A DNA stretch of 64,000 nt, taken from Nephrocerus scutellatus. Lineage: Eukaryota > Arthropoda > Insecta > Diptera > Pipunculidae. Shown here one piece after another: positions 41,270 through 53,739 of this stretch. The stretch spans positions 115,598,930 to 115,662,929 of the forward strand of contig OX352762.1 in the NCBI GenBank assembly GCA_947095585.1, in the 5' to 3' direction. The notes under the pieces were generated by a model that saw only the letters and a list, made by a program, of their open reading frames with translations, made no database searches and was not told where the DNA came from. The position numbers and the translations under genes were made by a program. The first letter of the stretch is position 1; every line of letters begins with the position of its first letter.

Positions 41270-42985
41270 ATTAAAATTTTTAAATCATTTCCAGGGTAAC
41301 TTTCACTGGAATTTTTCCAACTCTATGTTAATGTTTATGAATTTTGTGATACTCAAACGATCGAACTTTTGTTGTTTTGTTTAACAAAAATTAAGTAAAC
41401 AGGAGACCTAAAATAACAGATCAATTCAAGTATTAAGCAGCAGCAGCAGTCAAGTATTAAGCATATCGGCTGTAAGATGATTAAGGAAGCATCGATAAGC
41501 ATCCACTAAATGGTAGACTGGTAGCTGTAGTAAACCGCTTTTGAAATCCAAATTAGACAAGAAAATTGGTCGGAATTTCTTCGAATTGAGTGTTCTCATA
41601 ATTCCCACCATTTCATAAGCATTTATTAAGAAAATTATATAAAAACATGAAAAAAGAAATGGGTGAAGGATACGTGCACGATTCTTCAAGGACGCGAATG
41701 CGTAAATTCTCATATAACAAGCCAACATTAAAATGTTTGGAGTATCAGAAGAGAATCGTGACGCTACAAAATTCGTGCCAATTATGTTAATTTGTGAAAG
41801 AACAGGTTCGAAGAGTATGTTGAACTGATTGTTGGTTTAAATCAACGGATGTATCATGTTGTTCAAGGATAATTTTATAATTTGGGTAGCAGCATTTAGG
41901 AAAGTATACCGACTCAATGCGATGTTCTTATTCGTTTTTGGTATTTCGCATATTCCAGAGACTGATGAATGGTTTTGATAAGCATCGTTAGACAAAACAT
42001 ACCGGCGAGTAAAATGAACAATACCCACACACACATATACACAATACTAAAATTCCTCCATTACATACAATCGCAAAAATAATACGAATCTAAATTTATT
42101 TTCGAAACTTTTGTGTTTTTGTGGTTTTCTATTGGCATTTCAGTGGCGATGTTTGAAGTGCATAATGCTTATGACTGAGTGGACTTCATACCAGCTATCT
42201 GCTACCCATATAAAGCCACAAACATGCGGAGGGTGCCATATTTCATTGCATTAGATATTGAATTGCATGGCGGTGATGCTGGTGCATAACCACAAAAGTT
42301 TTGCGCAAACAAACTTCGAACGTGAACTGTGCAAACTATGGCGGACATTCTTTGGCTAATGTGGCAAATGAAATGCTGCCAAAACGGAAATCATTTCTAT
42401 TGACATGGATGCGATGGCGGTTGTTGGTAATAATGGTGATGGCAAAGAAATAATTGCACAATCGATACTGCGCGCTTAACCTTCGTAGAATGTGGGTTTT
42501 CGATAAAAAAAAAGTGCATCACCACAGAAGATAATAATTATTATAGTGTACAGTAGTTTGTGTGGCAAAAAGCGGGTATGCAGCATAAATCTGTGGTTCC
42601 GATGCAACCACATTTGATTTACTGCAGAACATGTCAAAGCCACAAAACTCGAACAGAAAACTTCTATTTTTTTCGCAGTCAGTGCTGAGAAAATGGAAAG
42701 TCTACTTCTGTAGACATTTAAACTGCTATGAAGATAAACATTCCGCTTTCTGGCAAAAGAACCGTTCAACCTAAACGATGACAACCAAAATTTCCGTCCA
42801 CTTGACGAATTGAAGTAAGCATTAGACATTTGAATATCTAAACTTAAGAATAACAAAGCTGCTGTCCCTCATATTTTTAAACTGCAGTAGATCGCATACA
42901 CCAGCTTTTCTCAAAATTTTGTTAAATGAAAAAATACCTTATGAATAAAATCTCAGCATTGTGTACCCAATCCACAAAAAAAGAA
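41270..42985. other. Transposon-poor stretch, no gene recognised
   Basis: Unique-looking DNA. (CAG)4 at 41440-41451. The minus frame 42856-42476 (126 codons) is Ser/Phe/Arg-rich with no motif, probably chance. Confidence 0.3.
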
Positions 42986-42989
42986 GACC

Positions 42990-44215
42990 CATAGAACTAC
43001 GCCAAAAATAGAGGAATTATTCTCGTTAACATTGCCTATAAGATTAGAATAATATCTTCCATACTGTTTTAACGCCTGAATCCACTAATAAGAAACCTGA
43101 TTTATCCATATCAGTATGGCTTTAAGCTAGGAGTCCTCTACAGATTCTAAATACGTTTCTTTCAAATCGGCAGATCTTCTTTATCGTTGTTGGTGAGGTG
43201 GATATTTTGGATAATGCCATGGATTATCACTGGCCAACACTGGTGTTGTTGGACAGTCCGTTTCCTTTTTGGCGTTGATCTTCATACCCCACTTGAGGTA
43301 GTAAATCAAGAGATTGCGAAAGTGTTCTTCCACTCTCCATGCAGCATCTCAGGAGAGAAGGAAACGGCATACTTGTTGGAATCATCCGCAAAAAGCAGGC
43401 AGCATTGGTGGGTAGATCCGTTGTATAAATGCTGAACAGAACTGGGCCGAGTCTGGAGCCTTGAGCAACTCCGGCTTTGATCCTCTTCCTAGTCGATGGG
43501 TTGCCGTAAATCTTTGAAGAAAAGATTCATTATTTTTACAATATAATTGGGGAAACCTTATCTAATTAGTTTCACAGTAGCACATATTCGAAGGTTTTTT
43601 TTAGTGTCTAATAAAAATGTTACTGTACTGCTTTTGAGAGTCAGTTCTTTAGAGAGCGTAGAGTGCTTCTCAGGAAAGCTGAACTGAAAGAATGGAATCA
43701 GGTTTTTTTCCGAACAAAACGCATTGATCTTATTACCAATGATTCCAATACCTTACTCATACAACACAGTAATGATATTGGCCGGTAACCAGTTACGCTG
43801 GAGAACTCAACCAGAGAGTTCAGGTTCTTAAAAGCATCAGGATTAGGATTAATTTCCTGAATCCGTTCGGTCATTTTATCTTCCTGGTAACTTCGCACAG
43901 ATTGACTAAACAAGTTACCTGCACAACGCAGTTGCGAAAGTACAGACTGGTATTCTACATTGTCTGTGTTAAGTGCCCAATTGAAGATCCTTTAAAGACG
44001 TTTCCTCAGTTGTTGCTTGTGAGCATATATTGCCTGTATATTCTCAGGCAAATATTGAAAGCGATCCCTGCTAGTACGAACCGTTTTCTGCTGATCGATG
44101 GCTGTGTTCACTACAGAGTCTCAAAATTTCTGATAGAATCATCAATTTCATTATTCTCCAGATTTCTACAGGCCTCTGGAGTTGGTAGTTTATAGCTTCA
44201 GCTTCCGATATAAAC
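42990..44215 (-). mobile_element. Jockey-group LINE relic, EN-RT linker and RT
   Basis: From 44100 on the minus strand: KTVRTSRDRFQYLPENIQAI, AHKQQLRKRLRRIFNWALNTDNVEYQSVLSQLRCAGNLFSQSVRSYQEDKM (linker). Then VTGYRPISLLCCMSKVLESLVIRSM (RT start, 43795-43720), IGFPNYIVKIMNLFFKDLRQ (43570-43510) and FADDSNKYAVSFSP (motif C as FADDS, 43400-43360). The segment ...FTTSSGV.RSTPKRKRTVQQHQ lies near the end. Many stops. The motif wording is unlike the CR1 family and may relate to 13310-13975. Confidence 0.78.
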
Positions 44216-44219
44216 CAGT

Positions 44220-46260
44220 AACAGTTGATTCTGAACTTTATTCAAATGTGTGTCCTCTTTTTTGTTTTTAATACAGAACAAATAATATTTTAATGCTACA
44301 TGCTTTTACATATTTCATATCAATCCATTTGACATTGTTTCTCTGGAGGGTGGCACAGTGCAAGTGGGGTCATTAATAATTATTATAAGTATCGTAGTAT
44401 TTAAGAAGAATTTAATGTGTCACTAGAGTGGTGCATTTATATACATTTTGTGGGCGCTGTGTATTAACATTTTGTGTGGCTTCTGGGTTTATACATTACA
44501 GTGGTGTACAAGTATATGAAGTATTACACTATAATGCAATATAAGGACACCTGTATAATTTAATTCCTCAGTTTGAAGATCGGAATAAGCAATTCTTGGT
44601 TTCCAATTAAAGAAGAAATTCAATTTATGTAAATTAGACAGGCGTTTTGGAATTTGACGAGTCCCTCGATTAACCATTTACTTTCTTAATTTCTTTCACA
44701 GCATTCTTCCCATCTATTTTTTGAATAAAATGTCTTCGTGATTTTGAGCAATGAATAAACACCTTCATCAGTACCTACCGCCGAATATTGTGGAGAACGA
44801 AAAGCATAATTATTATTGTAGCTACCTTTTGAATTTACATCGGGACTTATCCAAAAAGCGTCCTTGAATTTGGGAAAAAATAAATAAATAAATAAAATAG
44901 GTCGGCAAAATACTTTCAAAGCCTATGTCACATCCGTTAATGCAGTTTATCAGTCATTTCGTCGAAACAGAAAACAGAGAACGTTCTACCACGGAGTGCC
45001 AGTAATAGGTAACAGCCGCACCGACATAAAAAGGACAATAAATACGTTGTTCTAAATACAATAGCTGTATGAAGTGTGTTTTTAGGGCAACCAACCAGCA
45101 GCAATTCCATTGTGGTGGACATAAACGACACCCGAAACTGCCAGACTGAACTTAATTGCCACTAATGATAAGGTTGTGGAGTTGTGTTCTCTGTGCCTGT
45201 CGATCTGTTCCTTCAGACGTTTGGTCGGAATGATACTCACCTGAGTCTAAAAGAATAAAAGCAGCGAAGGCGACATTCATGAAAATTGTGTGTCTATAGT
45301 CTAAGAATGTACGAGTATATAGAAAACATCAGTGTTTATTTCTTCGAAAGTTCAAAAACTCCAGAAATTATTTAAAGTTTCAATTTTGACTTCTAGCTTT
45401 TTGTGTAAGGCAAAAAAAATATCATTTTCTTGACGCGATTTTCTTAATAGAATTCCACACAACTATCTAACATACTTTCAGTCTACTGTTACCATATGTA
45501 AGCCAATAAAAAATCATTGGCACGCTTTTGTAATTTTCACAATTTGCATGCGCTAACTACTGCACATCTAATTATTAGCTGATTATGTGCGCTTGGCGGC
45601 GGAAGTACTTAGGCGAAGACATAGCTGAACATAAAAAGACACCAATAACGCATTCCAATGAGATTACAATATCCTGCGATCGATTAGAATAACAACAAAA
45701 TAATTAACTCAATGATATGTTTTGTAGTTCGAGAGCAGAAGTTGAAGTGTGCCGAGCTTACGATTAAATTAAAATGCAATTAACTTTTCTCGCTCATTAC
45801 GTCTAATTTGTAATGAGCGGATGGAATGTTGTATATCACACTTTTATACGCCGTAATCATGTCTTGATACTTCCTTTGAAAGTTTTTAATGTTATAGGAT
45901 AAGAAATGGTGCAGCTAATCAGATATTAATGTCTAAATGCTAACTGTGGTTCATGTAAATGAGAGTTGGCAACTACTACTTCTGCCAAAGTGGCGGACAT
46001 TTTAATTATAATTTGTCAACTGTAAAAATGAAATAACAATTAATAATTCTTCTCCGTATCTTCTTTCCTGCTTCCCGCAAGATATCATCGATCCAATCCG
46101 TTTTGGTAATTTCTGTTTAGGATTTCTTTTAAAGCAATAACAAAGTTGTTTGTATATTAGAGGTGTTTTATTGCTTTGATAGAAATTACTGAAGGGTTAC
46201 CTATCAACAAGCTGCAATACCACGCACACTGTTAGCATTTATTAGTAGTATACTCAGACA
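44220..46260. other. Transposon-poor stretch, no gene recognised
   Basis: AT-rich unique-looking DNA. Around 45545-45610 a motif-rich segment (CTAATTATTAGCTGATTATGTGCG) and scattered TAATTA-type homeodomain cores could mark regulatory DNA, but composition alone predicts some of these. Confidence 0.3.
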
Positions 46261-46279
46261 AACTATTATAAATAGACTT

Positions 46280-47025
46280 ATGCTTGAACAACGCTACCAA
46301 ATTATCGAAATATACTTTGAAATTCAGTCGTCGATTCGTGCAACTATAGACCAATTCGTGATTTTTATGGGGTACACAATCATCCACCAAAGCAATCCAT
46401 CCGTCGAGCTGTGGATAGATTTTATACTATACACTCTCTAAATGATGCATCAACTCCAACACGCCGAAGGAATGTGCGCACTAAAGAGAATATTACCGCT
46501 GTAAATGAAAGTGTGTTCAAAGATCAAAATTTTTCGATTCGTCTTCGGTCGCAGGAATTGGGGCTCTGTCCGCCCAGTACGTGGACAATTTTGGGCAAAG
46601 ATCTTAGCCTACATCCATGTAAGATTGAGCTGGTACAGGAATTAAGGCCACGTAACCATCGTATGCGTCGTTCTTTCGCCGAGTTGGCTTTAGATAAGTT
46701 AGACCATTTCCAGTTGTTTTATGGCAAAATTGTGTTCAACGATGAGGCCTTTTTTTGGCTTAACGGGTTTGTTAATAAACTAAATTTATATGGAGTGGGT
46801 GGACCAATCCACAAGAGACTCTGCAGACTCCATTACATCCAGAAAAATGCACCGTTCGTTCCGATGATGACATTTAATAGTACCTTATTTCTTCAAAAAT
46901 GAGGTCGCAGTTCGCGTTACGGTTGATGGAGATCATTACCGCGCACCATCATCAATGATTTTTTTTTTAAAATAATGATGACACTGATCCGGATAAAATG
47001 TGGTTTCAATAGGAAAGCGCTATGA
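46280..47025 (+). mobile_element. Tc1/mariner-superfamily transposase relic (DUF4817 type)
   Basis: ATG at 46280 opens MLEQRYQIIEIYFEIQSSIRAT, the N-terminal helix-turn-helix (DUF4817-like) of a common insect transposase family. After a frame change near 46400 the frame 46411-46902 gives TPTRRRNVRTKENITAVNES, SIRLRSQELGLCPPSTWTIL, PCKIELVQELRPRNHRMRR and LFYGKIVFNDEAFFWLNGFVNKLN. There the first catalytic Asp (FNDEA) is visible. The central part is deleted. Beyond 46900 remain VTVDGDHYRA and DTDPDKMWFQ(QD) remnants to about 47020. Inverted terminal repeats were not found. Confidence 0.85.
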
Positions 47026-47089
47026 ATGTATAAAAAAATTTGATTAAAATTTAATTATTTGTGTTATTTCTTATAATATTAAGTTCTAT

Positions 47090-48288
47090 CGGGCTTAATA
47101 AAACACCAATCAACAATACTGTATGTTTGGCTATCCTTTGTAAACCGTTACCGATTTCTTTTAAGTGTGTTCCCAGGCATGACTGGGAATACACTGCAGC
47201 TGTTAGTTCGCCTATTTGCCTTAATGCTATCTCCCAGTGGACTAAAAATTAAATCGGTCACTCCTCTATCCTGAATTTGGTCAAGATCCCAGACAACATA
47301 AACGACACCATTCCGCAACTCCATTTCAACTCAACAAAAACTTCCCTTCCAGATCATTCTGGGACGATGACGCTTTCTTGGAAGATGAACACATTCATTT
47401 TTACACAGACGGGTCAAAAACTGATGACGGAGTCGTCGGAGGTGTTTTTTCTCAAAAAAAAAAGCTAAATCTTAGCCTCTCTTTCCGTCTTCCAAATTAC
47501 AGTAGTGTTTTCCAGGCTGAAATTATGGAAATCAGTGAGGCCTTGTCTTGGCTGAAGAGAAACGTCATATCCGCTAAGGATATCTGTATATTCTCGGATA
47601 GCCAAGCTACACTGAAATTCCTGGAATCAGTCTCTACAAATTCAATTCTAGCCCTTAACTGCCGATAATCTCTTGTGGAGATGGCGGAGCAGTTCAATAT
47701 CCACACTGTGTTGGTTACCGAGTAGCTGTAGGGCTGACGAACTCGCCAAGCAAGAAACTACACTACCTTTGTTACCTGAATATGGTTCCATAGGCATACC
47801 GATCGCTCCATGCAAACTTGTAATGTAAAAACTAACTGTAGGTGGTCAAACGGTACAAGTTACATAGCGAAAAAGCAGATCTGCCCCAACCTAGATCCGA
47901 AACGCTCCAAATGTTTGATCTCTCAAAAATGATGATCGCACATCGCTGCTATTGTAGGTGTCATCACTGGAGACTGTCTCACATGCAGCAAGACTTGGAG
48001 TCTTCTAGAATGACTTCTGCAGAAGCTGCATGAATAAGGAGGAGGAGAAGACCATCGTTCATATTATCTGTACTTGTCCAGCCGTCTCCCAAAAACGTAA
48101 ACTCCATATGGGAGCCTTCTTCTACTATGACAATAATGATCTCATCAACATTGACATTGGTAGTCTCCTACGAGCTCTAATTGGTTCATCGAGTAGGTGG
48201 AGAGAATATTTGCTGATCCGTAAGGTATCACAATGGACCATTTCTGGTCTAAGTGTGTCGGTTTCACTGACAGCCACCTTAACCTAAC
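47090..48288 (+). mobile_element. LOA/I-like LINE: RNase H domain and 3' end
   Basis: ICLNAISQWTKN..GHSSIL leads into the RNase H domain: HIHFYTDGSKTDDGVVGGVFSQ (first catalytic Asp in TDGS, 47395-47455), SSVFQAEIMEISEALSWL (Glu) and ICIFSDSQATLKFLES (second Asp, 47580-47640). The next segment (RADELAKQETT) is shifted. A deletion precedes the C-terminal KTIVHIICTCPAVSQKRKLHMGAF and SSRWREYLLIRKVSQWTISGLSVSV. The end carries CCTTAACCTAACC at 48273-48285. The last 240 bp match 18900-19136. Confidence 0.88.
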
Positions 48289-48360
48289 CAGGCATGACTG
48301 GAGCATGACTAGAAATATAATCTCGTGTTCGAATCTTCTATGAGTCTTTAATGTTTTTTA

Positions 48361-48483
48361 ATTACAGCGCTTTCGATTTGCTGGGTACAGCTAAGGTTTT
48401 GTGTCCCATTTCTACAGCGTTCTCTGATTTTCGTCGAGAACGCTGTCGAAATGGAACACCCAGCAAATCGAAAGCGCTGTAAT
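48361..48483. mobile_element. Foldback (palindromic) MITE-like element
   Basis: Outer arms 48361-48386 and 48458-48483 are perfect inverted repeats of 26 bp (starting ATTACAGCGCTTTCGATTTG). Inner arms 48405-48424 and 48436-48454 pair over 19 bp with one mismatch (CCATTTCTACAGCGTTCTC). The loop is 11 nt. An 18-nt insertion, AGCTAAGGTTTTGTGTC-like, sits only in the left arm. AATT flanks both tips. The structure could fold into a long hairpin RNA or DNA. Confidence 0.9.
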
Positions 48484-48489
48484 TTCCCC

Positions 48490-51400
48490 AATATCTCTAA
48501 AGGTCTTAGCAGAGATAATAAATACCTATATGTCTTACGCTTATGGACCGATCCTATGTTCACAAAATTATTTGCTATATTTATATGCCATCTTTTGTCA
48601 AATTATGTAACTAAAAATAATCCTATACGCAAACCTAAAATTTAGGTTCAATTTACTTTTCTACACACGAGTGCACTTGTTCTTTTTTATGTCTAGCATA
48701 TTTGACGCCGACTTATAAAATTTGAGCACCATATATAAACTACACCCAAGTACTTTTTATTAAAATGGATCACAGATATTTTTAAAATTATCAAGTACTA
48801 ATAATTCGAAGATGGTCAAGCAAGCAAATCGAGCAGGCAGATTAAATTCGATATTCCTCAATATTCTGATATCTGAATATTATATTACCTGTGGCCTTAG
48901 TATGACGTGCGTAATCAGCCCTTCCAGATCAACCAACACTAAATAAATTAATACACCAGCTTTGCAAAGTAAAAATCAATTTCGCAACCATACAGATAAT
49001 AATGGAAAATTGTTTCATTTATATAAAAATCACAACTTAATTTTTATTGTACCTACCTTTATTACCTACATAGATAATCGAAAGATATCAAAATTTAAAA
49101 ATTACTCTGCCACCACTTGGCATTTGCTAATGTGCTCCTGTAACCTGCACCTAAAGTCTGTCATTAAATAAAATGTCTACTGAATTAAAATGAAATCATT
49201 CAGAGGCATATTTCCCGATGATGTACCATCAGGACACACGGCACCGCCAACACGAACTGCGTACATCACAATTACGACTTTATGCAATGTTAATAGTATA
49301 CAGTGCAATAGGAGTAAACAGCTTGAGCTCCTCAACAAGTTAACATCGATTAAGAGCTAAGAGGTAAAAAAAATTGCTAGGGATTTTGCCATGTCCTGAT
49401 GGAGCAAAACAATCGACGGATCGTTGATGGAACTACGCCAGAGTGTCTTGCAGTGTAATATCCATTTTAAGGGTGATGAAAAGCCATAACGGCTTAAAAC
49501 GGATGTAATGATGCACGGGCCAGCTTCATGCGATATATGCACTCTCGACACCAATTAAGTAGCTGCCGATCGGCTGACAGAGCACAACGAGTCCTATACC
49601 TGCTCTACATGGCCCGGCAAAATGTTTAATCAAATACGTGACTTGATTTCTACTGCAGTTCATCTGTCGCAGCAACAACAACAACAACAAAAACCCATTT
49701 CATGGTGAACAACTGAACATCGCACCGGATATTTAAATGTATCGCTAAACGACGATGACGACGACGATGAACGCTGAACGATGATGATGGTGATGTGATG
49801 GCTATGGTCAGCAAGTTAAAGCTTTGTCCCAATTTAAAGCCGTCCATTCGCTTAGATACATTCGCTTGCATCTAATACTCTGTCTTTAAAGCGCAACTCG
49901 ACCAAATTAAATGCTCGCCGGAGTGCGAATAGGCGTGGATATTCATGATTTTTCAGTGCTGGAGAAGTTGCTGACTGCTAGCTGCTGGCGTTTGCAAGAT
50001 GCTTTAAATTTCAAAATGGCGTTCCCTAACCACTATCTGAGAGAAGGTCCATTCATTTGTATAAAAACAAAATATCACAACAACAAAAACCTTTTGGCGC
50101 TTCTCTATATAATATACAGGAGTATGTGCGTTGCTACGTGCTACTACGCCGACGACGATGACTATAGCGGCCTGATACATAGCATACATACATCCGTAGC
50201 TAAGTCACAGTATATATGTATATCTTAAGCCGCATGTTTCCATTTTCATCCAGAAGACCCTGTCAACATCCACCATCCATCCGCATCCGCGTAGAGCATT
50301 GGAGTTGGAGATTATGGAGCTGCAGATTGGGTACCTATGCTGTGCAAAACAGCCACGAGGCATAAGTTGGCACTACTAGTGCCGGAGCTGGTATAAATAT
50401 ATACATATTCGTAGATGCTATACGTGTATTTTCATATTCCGTATTCGGCGGCGAGTTGGCAGGCGTGGCGAAATTACAGGGTGGTAAAGTGTAACTCAAG
50501 CGAAAGTTGATTCAACTTTACGCAGACTGCATTGCATTACATTACGCCGCTCTTGTGTCTTGGCAGATACAGCTAAAATATTATATCTGTACATATGAAT
50601 GTGTATCTTCCATACGTATACAGAATTCATTTTGCAACTGAAGCACGTTTTCCTATTGAATAGGTAATAAACATTGCTGGAGAAGCAAAACGCTCGCCCC
50701 AAAAGAAGAGCCGAACGCAGATGAACCAAATGGGATGGGATCATGGTGAATGTCTTTCACAACTTCGTATTACGTATAAACGTGTATCGCTATATATGTC
50801 GGAAGCACCTCTCTACAAAGGGATTAAAGATCAAATTGACTTTGGGCTTTAAACTTGAAAACGACGCGTTAAAGTTGTAACAGAAGTTGGTCCTTGGTCG
50901 ATTATGTTCTCGTATACAACAAAGAAATTTAAAAAAGTTTAGAAGGTAAATTTGGCAAGTTAATAGAAACATCTTTGAAGGAACTTGGTGTGGCCAGTCA
51001 AAGATGCCACACAACCAGAAACAATACAGAAGACTACAAGCTGACAGGCACAGAAAAATTTAAATCGTATTAGAAAAAAGGGTTTGTCAGGCTCTTGTTC
51101 CACTTAACTTCTACTCGGAGGACACCAAGTTCGATTCTATACCTCTGTTTACATTTTAATTGATGTTTGCCGATATGTCTACAATATGTGAGGTTGAAAA
51201 CAATATTCTAGACTCTCGAATATGATTTTAAAACTCCACCAACAACACCCAATACCCAATAAGTTACTCGGAGCGTGTATTAATTAAAAAAAAATTTGTC
51301 GAGAAAGATGGGATGTCTGAAAGTACCCATTGGAAATAGTGTGGACATTTAGATTATCGAGAAAAGTCTGTTGCTTTAAAATGGGCACAATTTAGCAAAA

Positions 51401-52040
51401 TATTAAACAAATAGAGTGTACAATATTGACGAAAACAATATGTAACATTTTCGTTATGTATAAGGAGGTTTTAACAATATCAATATCTATATTGTGTATT
51501 AGATAAAACCTATGGGAACGAGAATTAGAATGATAACGATACTAAACCTTCAAGTTTACAAAAAACTGACTATTGGTTTGTATGTGGCAAAGTGGTAAGA
51601 GTTGTTAGGTTATGAAAATGTAGATATGGATGCAGGTGCAAATTCCCCACAGGGTGGCCACAGAGATGCCCAGAGATCGAGAAATTAGGTGTATATATAT
51701 AAATACACTGGCGGCTACAACCACAATTTTTTAGACATTTCTTGCGTTCTTGTTGATAAGGAAATATTATGAACTACGTAAATGTTGACTCACCAGTCGT
51801 TCGATTGTTCATTTTTTTCGACGAGTACGAGGATCGGAAATTAGAGTTGAAACTTGTAACAAACTGCAGCTAACTTTGCGAAAATCCGAGAAACCCTATC
51901 GAAAAATTGGAGCGTCTCAATTGAAAAGCTTTTACTTTTTACTTTGTACTGGTACTATTTTGTACCAGTTTCTTGTGGCAGCCAAAAGTAGCGTGAAGCT
52001 CACGTATGACGAAACGATTTCAATGAAAACGAATTTTCGA
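48490..52040. other. Transposon-poor stretch, no gene recognised
   Basis: Longest element-free interval. (CAA)n at 49670-49690 and (ACG)n-type triplets at 49750-49790. A TATATATATAAATACAC sequence at 51692-51708 resembles a TATA box, but nothing coding follows. No shared repeats were seen; it is a candidate region for Dll-flank regulatory DNA. Confidence 0.3.
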
Positions 52041-52044
52041 TGGC

Positions 52045-53598
52045 TTTTTTTATAATGAACACACGCTTAAGGGGTTTGCACCCTTATAATGCTTAGCATA
52101 TGTGTCTTGAATGACTGTAGATCATACAAATGCGGAAACACAGAGCCAGGTAATTCATTCCACATAATTATTGTGCGGCTAAAGAAGGTGGGATCTGCAT
52201 AGCGATTGATCGGTTGGTTTGAGCCCCCACATGGTAGTAGGATCTTATCGGCCAGATTTCGGACTAGAGTACGGCGCGTCACGATCATACAGTGTTACGC
52301 CCAAACGAATCACTTGACTGAGGATGAAAAGTACAACTTCTTCAATCAGCTAAGCGCTGTATTCAAGGCAACACCGAACGGAGATATCGTCATCGTGATG
52401 GGGGACTTGAATGCCAATGTAGGCAAAGAAAATGAAGGACTCAGACGGCCTCGGCGAACGAAATGGTTAAAGATTTGTTGATTTCTGCAACACCAACCAT
52501 CTTGTCATAGGAGGCACCATGTTTGAGCATAAGACCAGGTTTGAGCATAAGACCTGGGTAGACATGGGTATTGTACGGGATCATCAGCTTATGGTAGCTA
52601 CTGTCCAGTTACGTAGTGCATCAGTTCAAAGAATCCGCAATATCATCCGATTGCCTAGGTATAACATCGACCGGCTAAAGATCCATTCAGTTTGCGAACA
52701 ACCAAGGGATTATTTATCGCAAATAGTGGAAGCAATCAGCAGCTCACTGCCGAAAATCATTCAAGAACATTGGAAAGCTGTGAAAAATGTTTTCACATCT
52801 GGAGCGGAAAGTATTGTTGGTATAGAAGCCAGGCAAGGCACTGCACGTGGCCGTGGAACCGTTTACAGAATCACCAAAGAGCTGACAAGTGGTCACCGCT
52901 CTAGCCAACAACCGGTGAAAGGCCTAGATGGTGCCGTACCCGTTTTTCTACAGTCCTTAACCGTGTATTGCCCAACGATATTCACCCAAATCAAAGGGTC
53001 TGAGGTTTGAGGGAGTGAAGTACATCTTGCACGGTTTAAGGAAACCTCCAACCGAAGCTTGTTGTTGACGCACATCCCGGGTATTACGAGTTTTTCAGTT
53101 TCTTTGATACAGGATCCATTAATGGATAAATGTTTGTGGTTTAAACTTCGCATAGACGACAGAAGACAGGAGTTATATAAGAGTTAATTTCTACTCTACT
53201 GTGTACTGTACTAGAATTACACGTGATTCAAGGTATTGCATAAGATTACGACTGATCAGCGTTTTCATGACTTTAGAAAGTATGTTTGTTAGCACAATGG
53301 GTCGGTACGAGGAAAGAGATGACGGTTCGTCTTTTTTAGGCACAGGCTGGATAAAGGCTGTTTTTCAATTCCTTGAAAAGACTCCAGAAGATTAAGAGAA
53401 ATGAAAATATTAACGTTGAAAAACACCTCTTCAAAACTATAGCAGCAATACCATCAGACCCAGCCGTTTATGAATGTTAAGATCGTTTAATACTCTATGG
53501 CTACTTGACGAGTAGGAAAGTAGATTTGTCCTATAAAGGATTCGACTCTTGAAAGTACAGGCGGCGTCAACGCACTATCTGGTAGCGTGCAGCTAGCT
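52045..53598 (-). mobile_element. CR1/Jockey-group LINE relic, interrupted by an RTE fragment
   Basis: Two blocks on the minus strand. Block 53598-53000 begins at the same sequence as the 10550 copy (GCGTGCAGCTAGCT). It carries the decayed RT start (53560-53250) and LSINGSCIKETEKLVIPGMCVNNKLR (53130-53060). Block 52275-52045 resumes with LVRNLADKILLPCGG, FFSRTIIMWNELPGSVFPHLYDLQSFKTHM and the family 3' end (CATTATAAGGGTGCAAACCCC, A-run complement at 52049-52055). Between them sits a plus-strand RTE endonuclease fragment. Confidence 0.85.
52276..52995 (+). mobile_element. RTE-type LINE endonuclease and linker fragment inside CR1
   Basis: The frame gives VTIIQCYAQTNHLTEDEKYNFFNQL, then DIVIVMGDLNANVGKENEG (GDLNA catalytic block, 52382-52440). 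Next, with a shift, come HKTWVD.....DHQLMVATVQLRS, IRLPRYNIDRLK and TKELTSGHRSSQQPVKGLDGAV. This is the CFDP2-like RTE endonuclease followed by the EN-RT linker. It has neither 5' nor 3' element ends, so ordinary target-primed insertion does not explain it; a templated repair event or later deletion is likelier. Confidence 0.82.
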
Positions 53599-53603
53599 AT
53601 GTG

Positions 53604-53735
53604 GGTGCCGTGGCTCAAATGAATCATACGCTGGAATATTAGGCAGGAGGTTCAAATTTTATACCTCATACAAACACTAAAAACTTTTTGAACAGTTCCA
53701 TGTCTCGTGAATGAAGGACAAACCTACTTCGTTCT
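53604..53735 (+). mobile_element. tRNA-derived SINE head
   Basis: GGGTGCCGTGGCTCAAATG (decayed A-box) and AGGAGGTTCAAATTTTATACC (B-box GGTTCAAAT) are followed by AACTTTTTGAACAGTTCC and GTCTCGTGAATGAAGGACAAACCT, matching TGTCCCACCTCTCGCGAATG..GACAAACG of the full copy. The 3' half is lost. It sits immediately beside the 5' edge of the CR1 block. Confidence 0.8.
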
Positions 53736-53739
53736 TTTG

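Noticed and set aside
42476..42856. 126-codon minus-strand frame
   Set aside because: Composition is typical of random AT-rich DNA (Phe, Ser, Arg, Leu), with no motif.
51692..51708. TATA-box-like sequence
   Set aside because: It is an imperfect TA palindrome in AT-rich DNA with no coding region or initiator context downstream.
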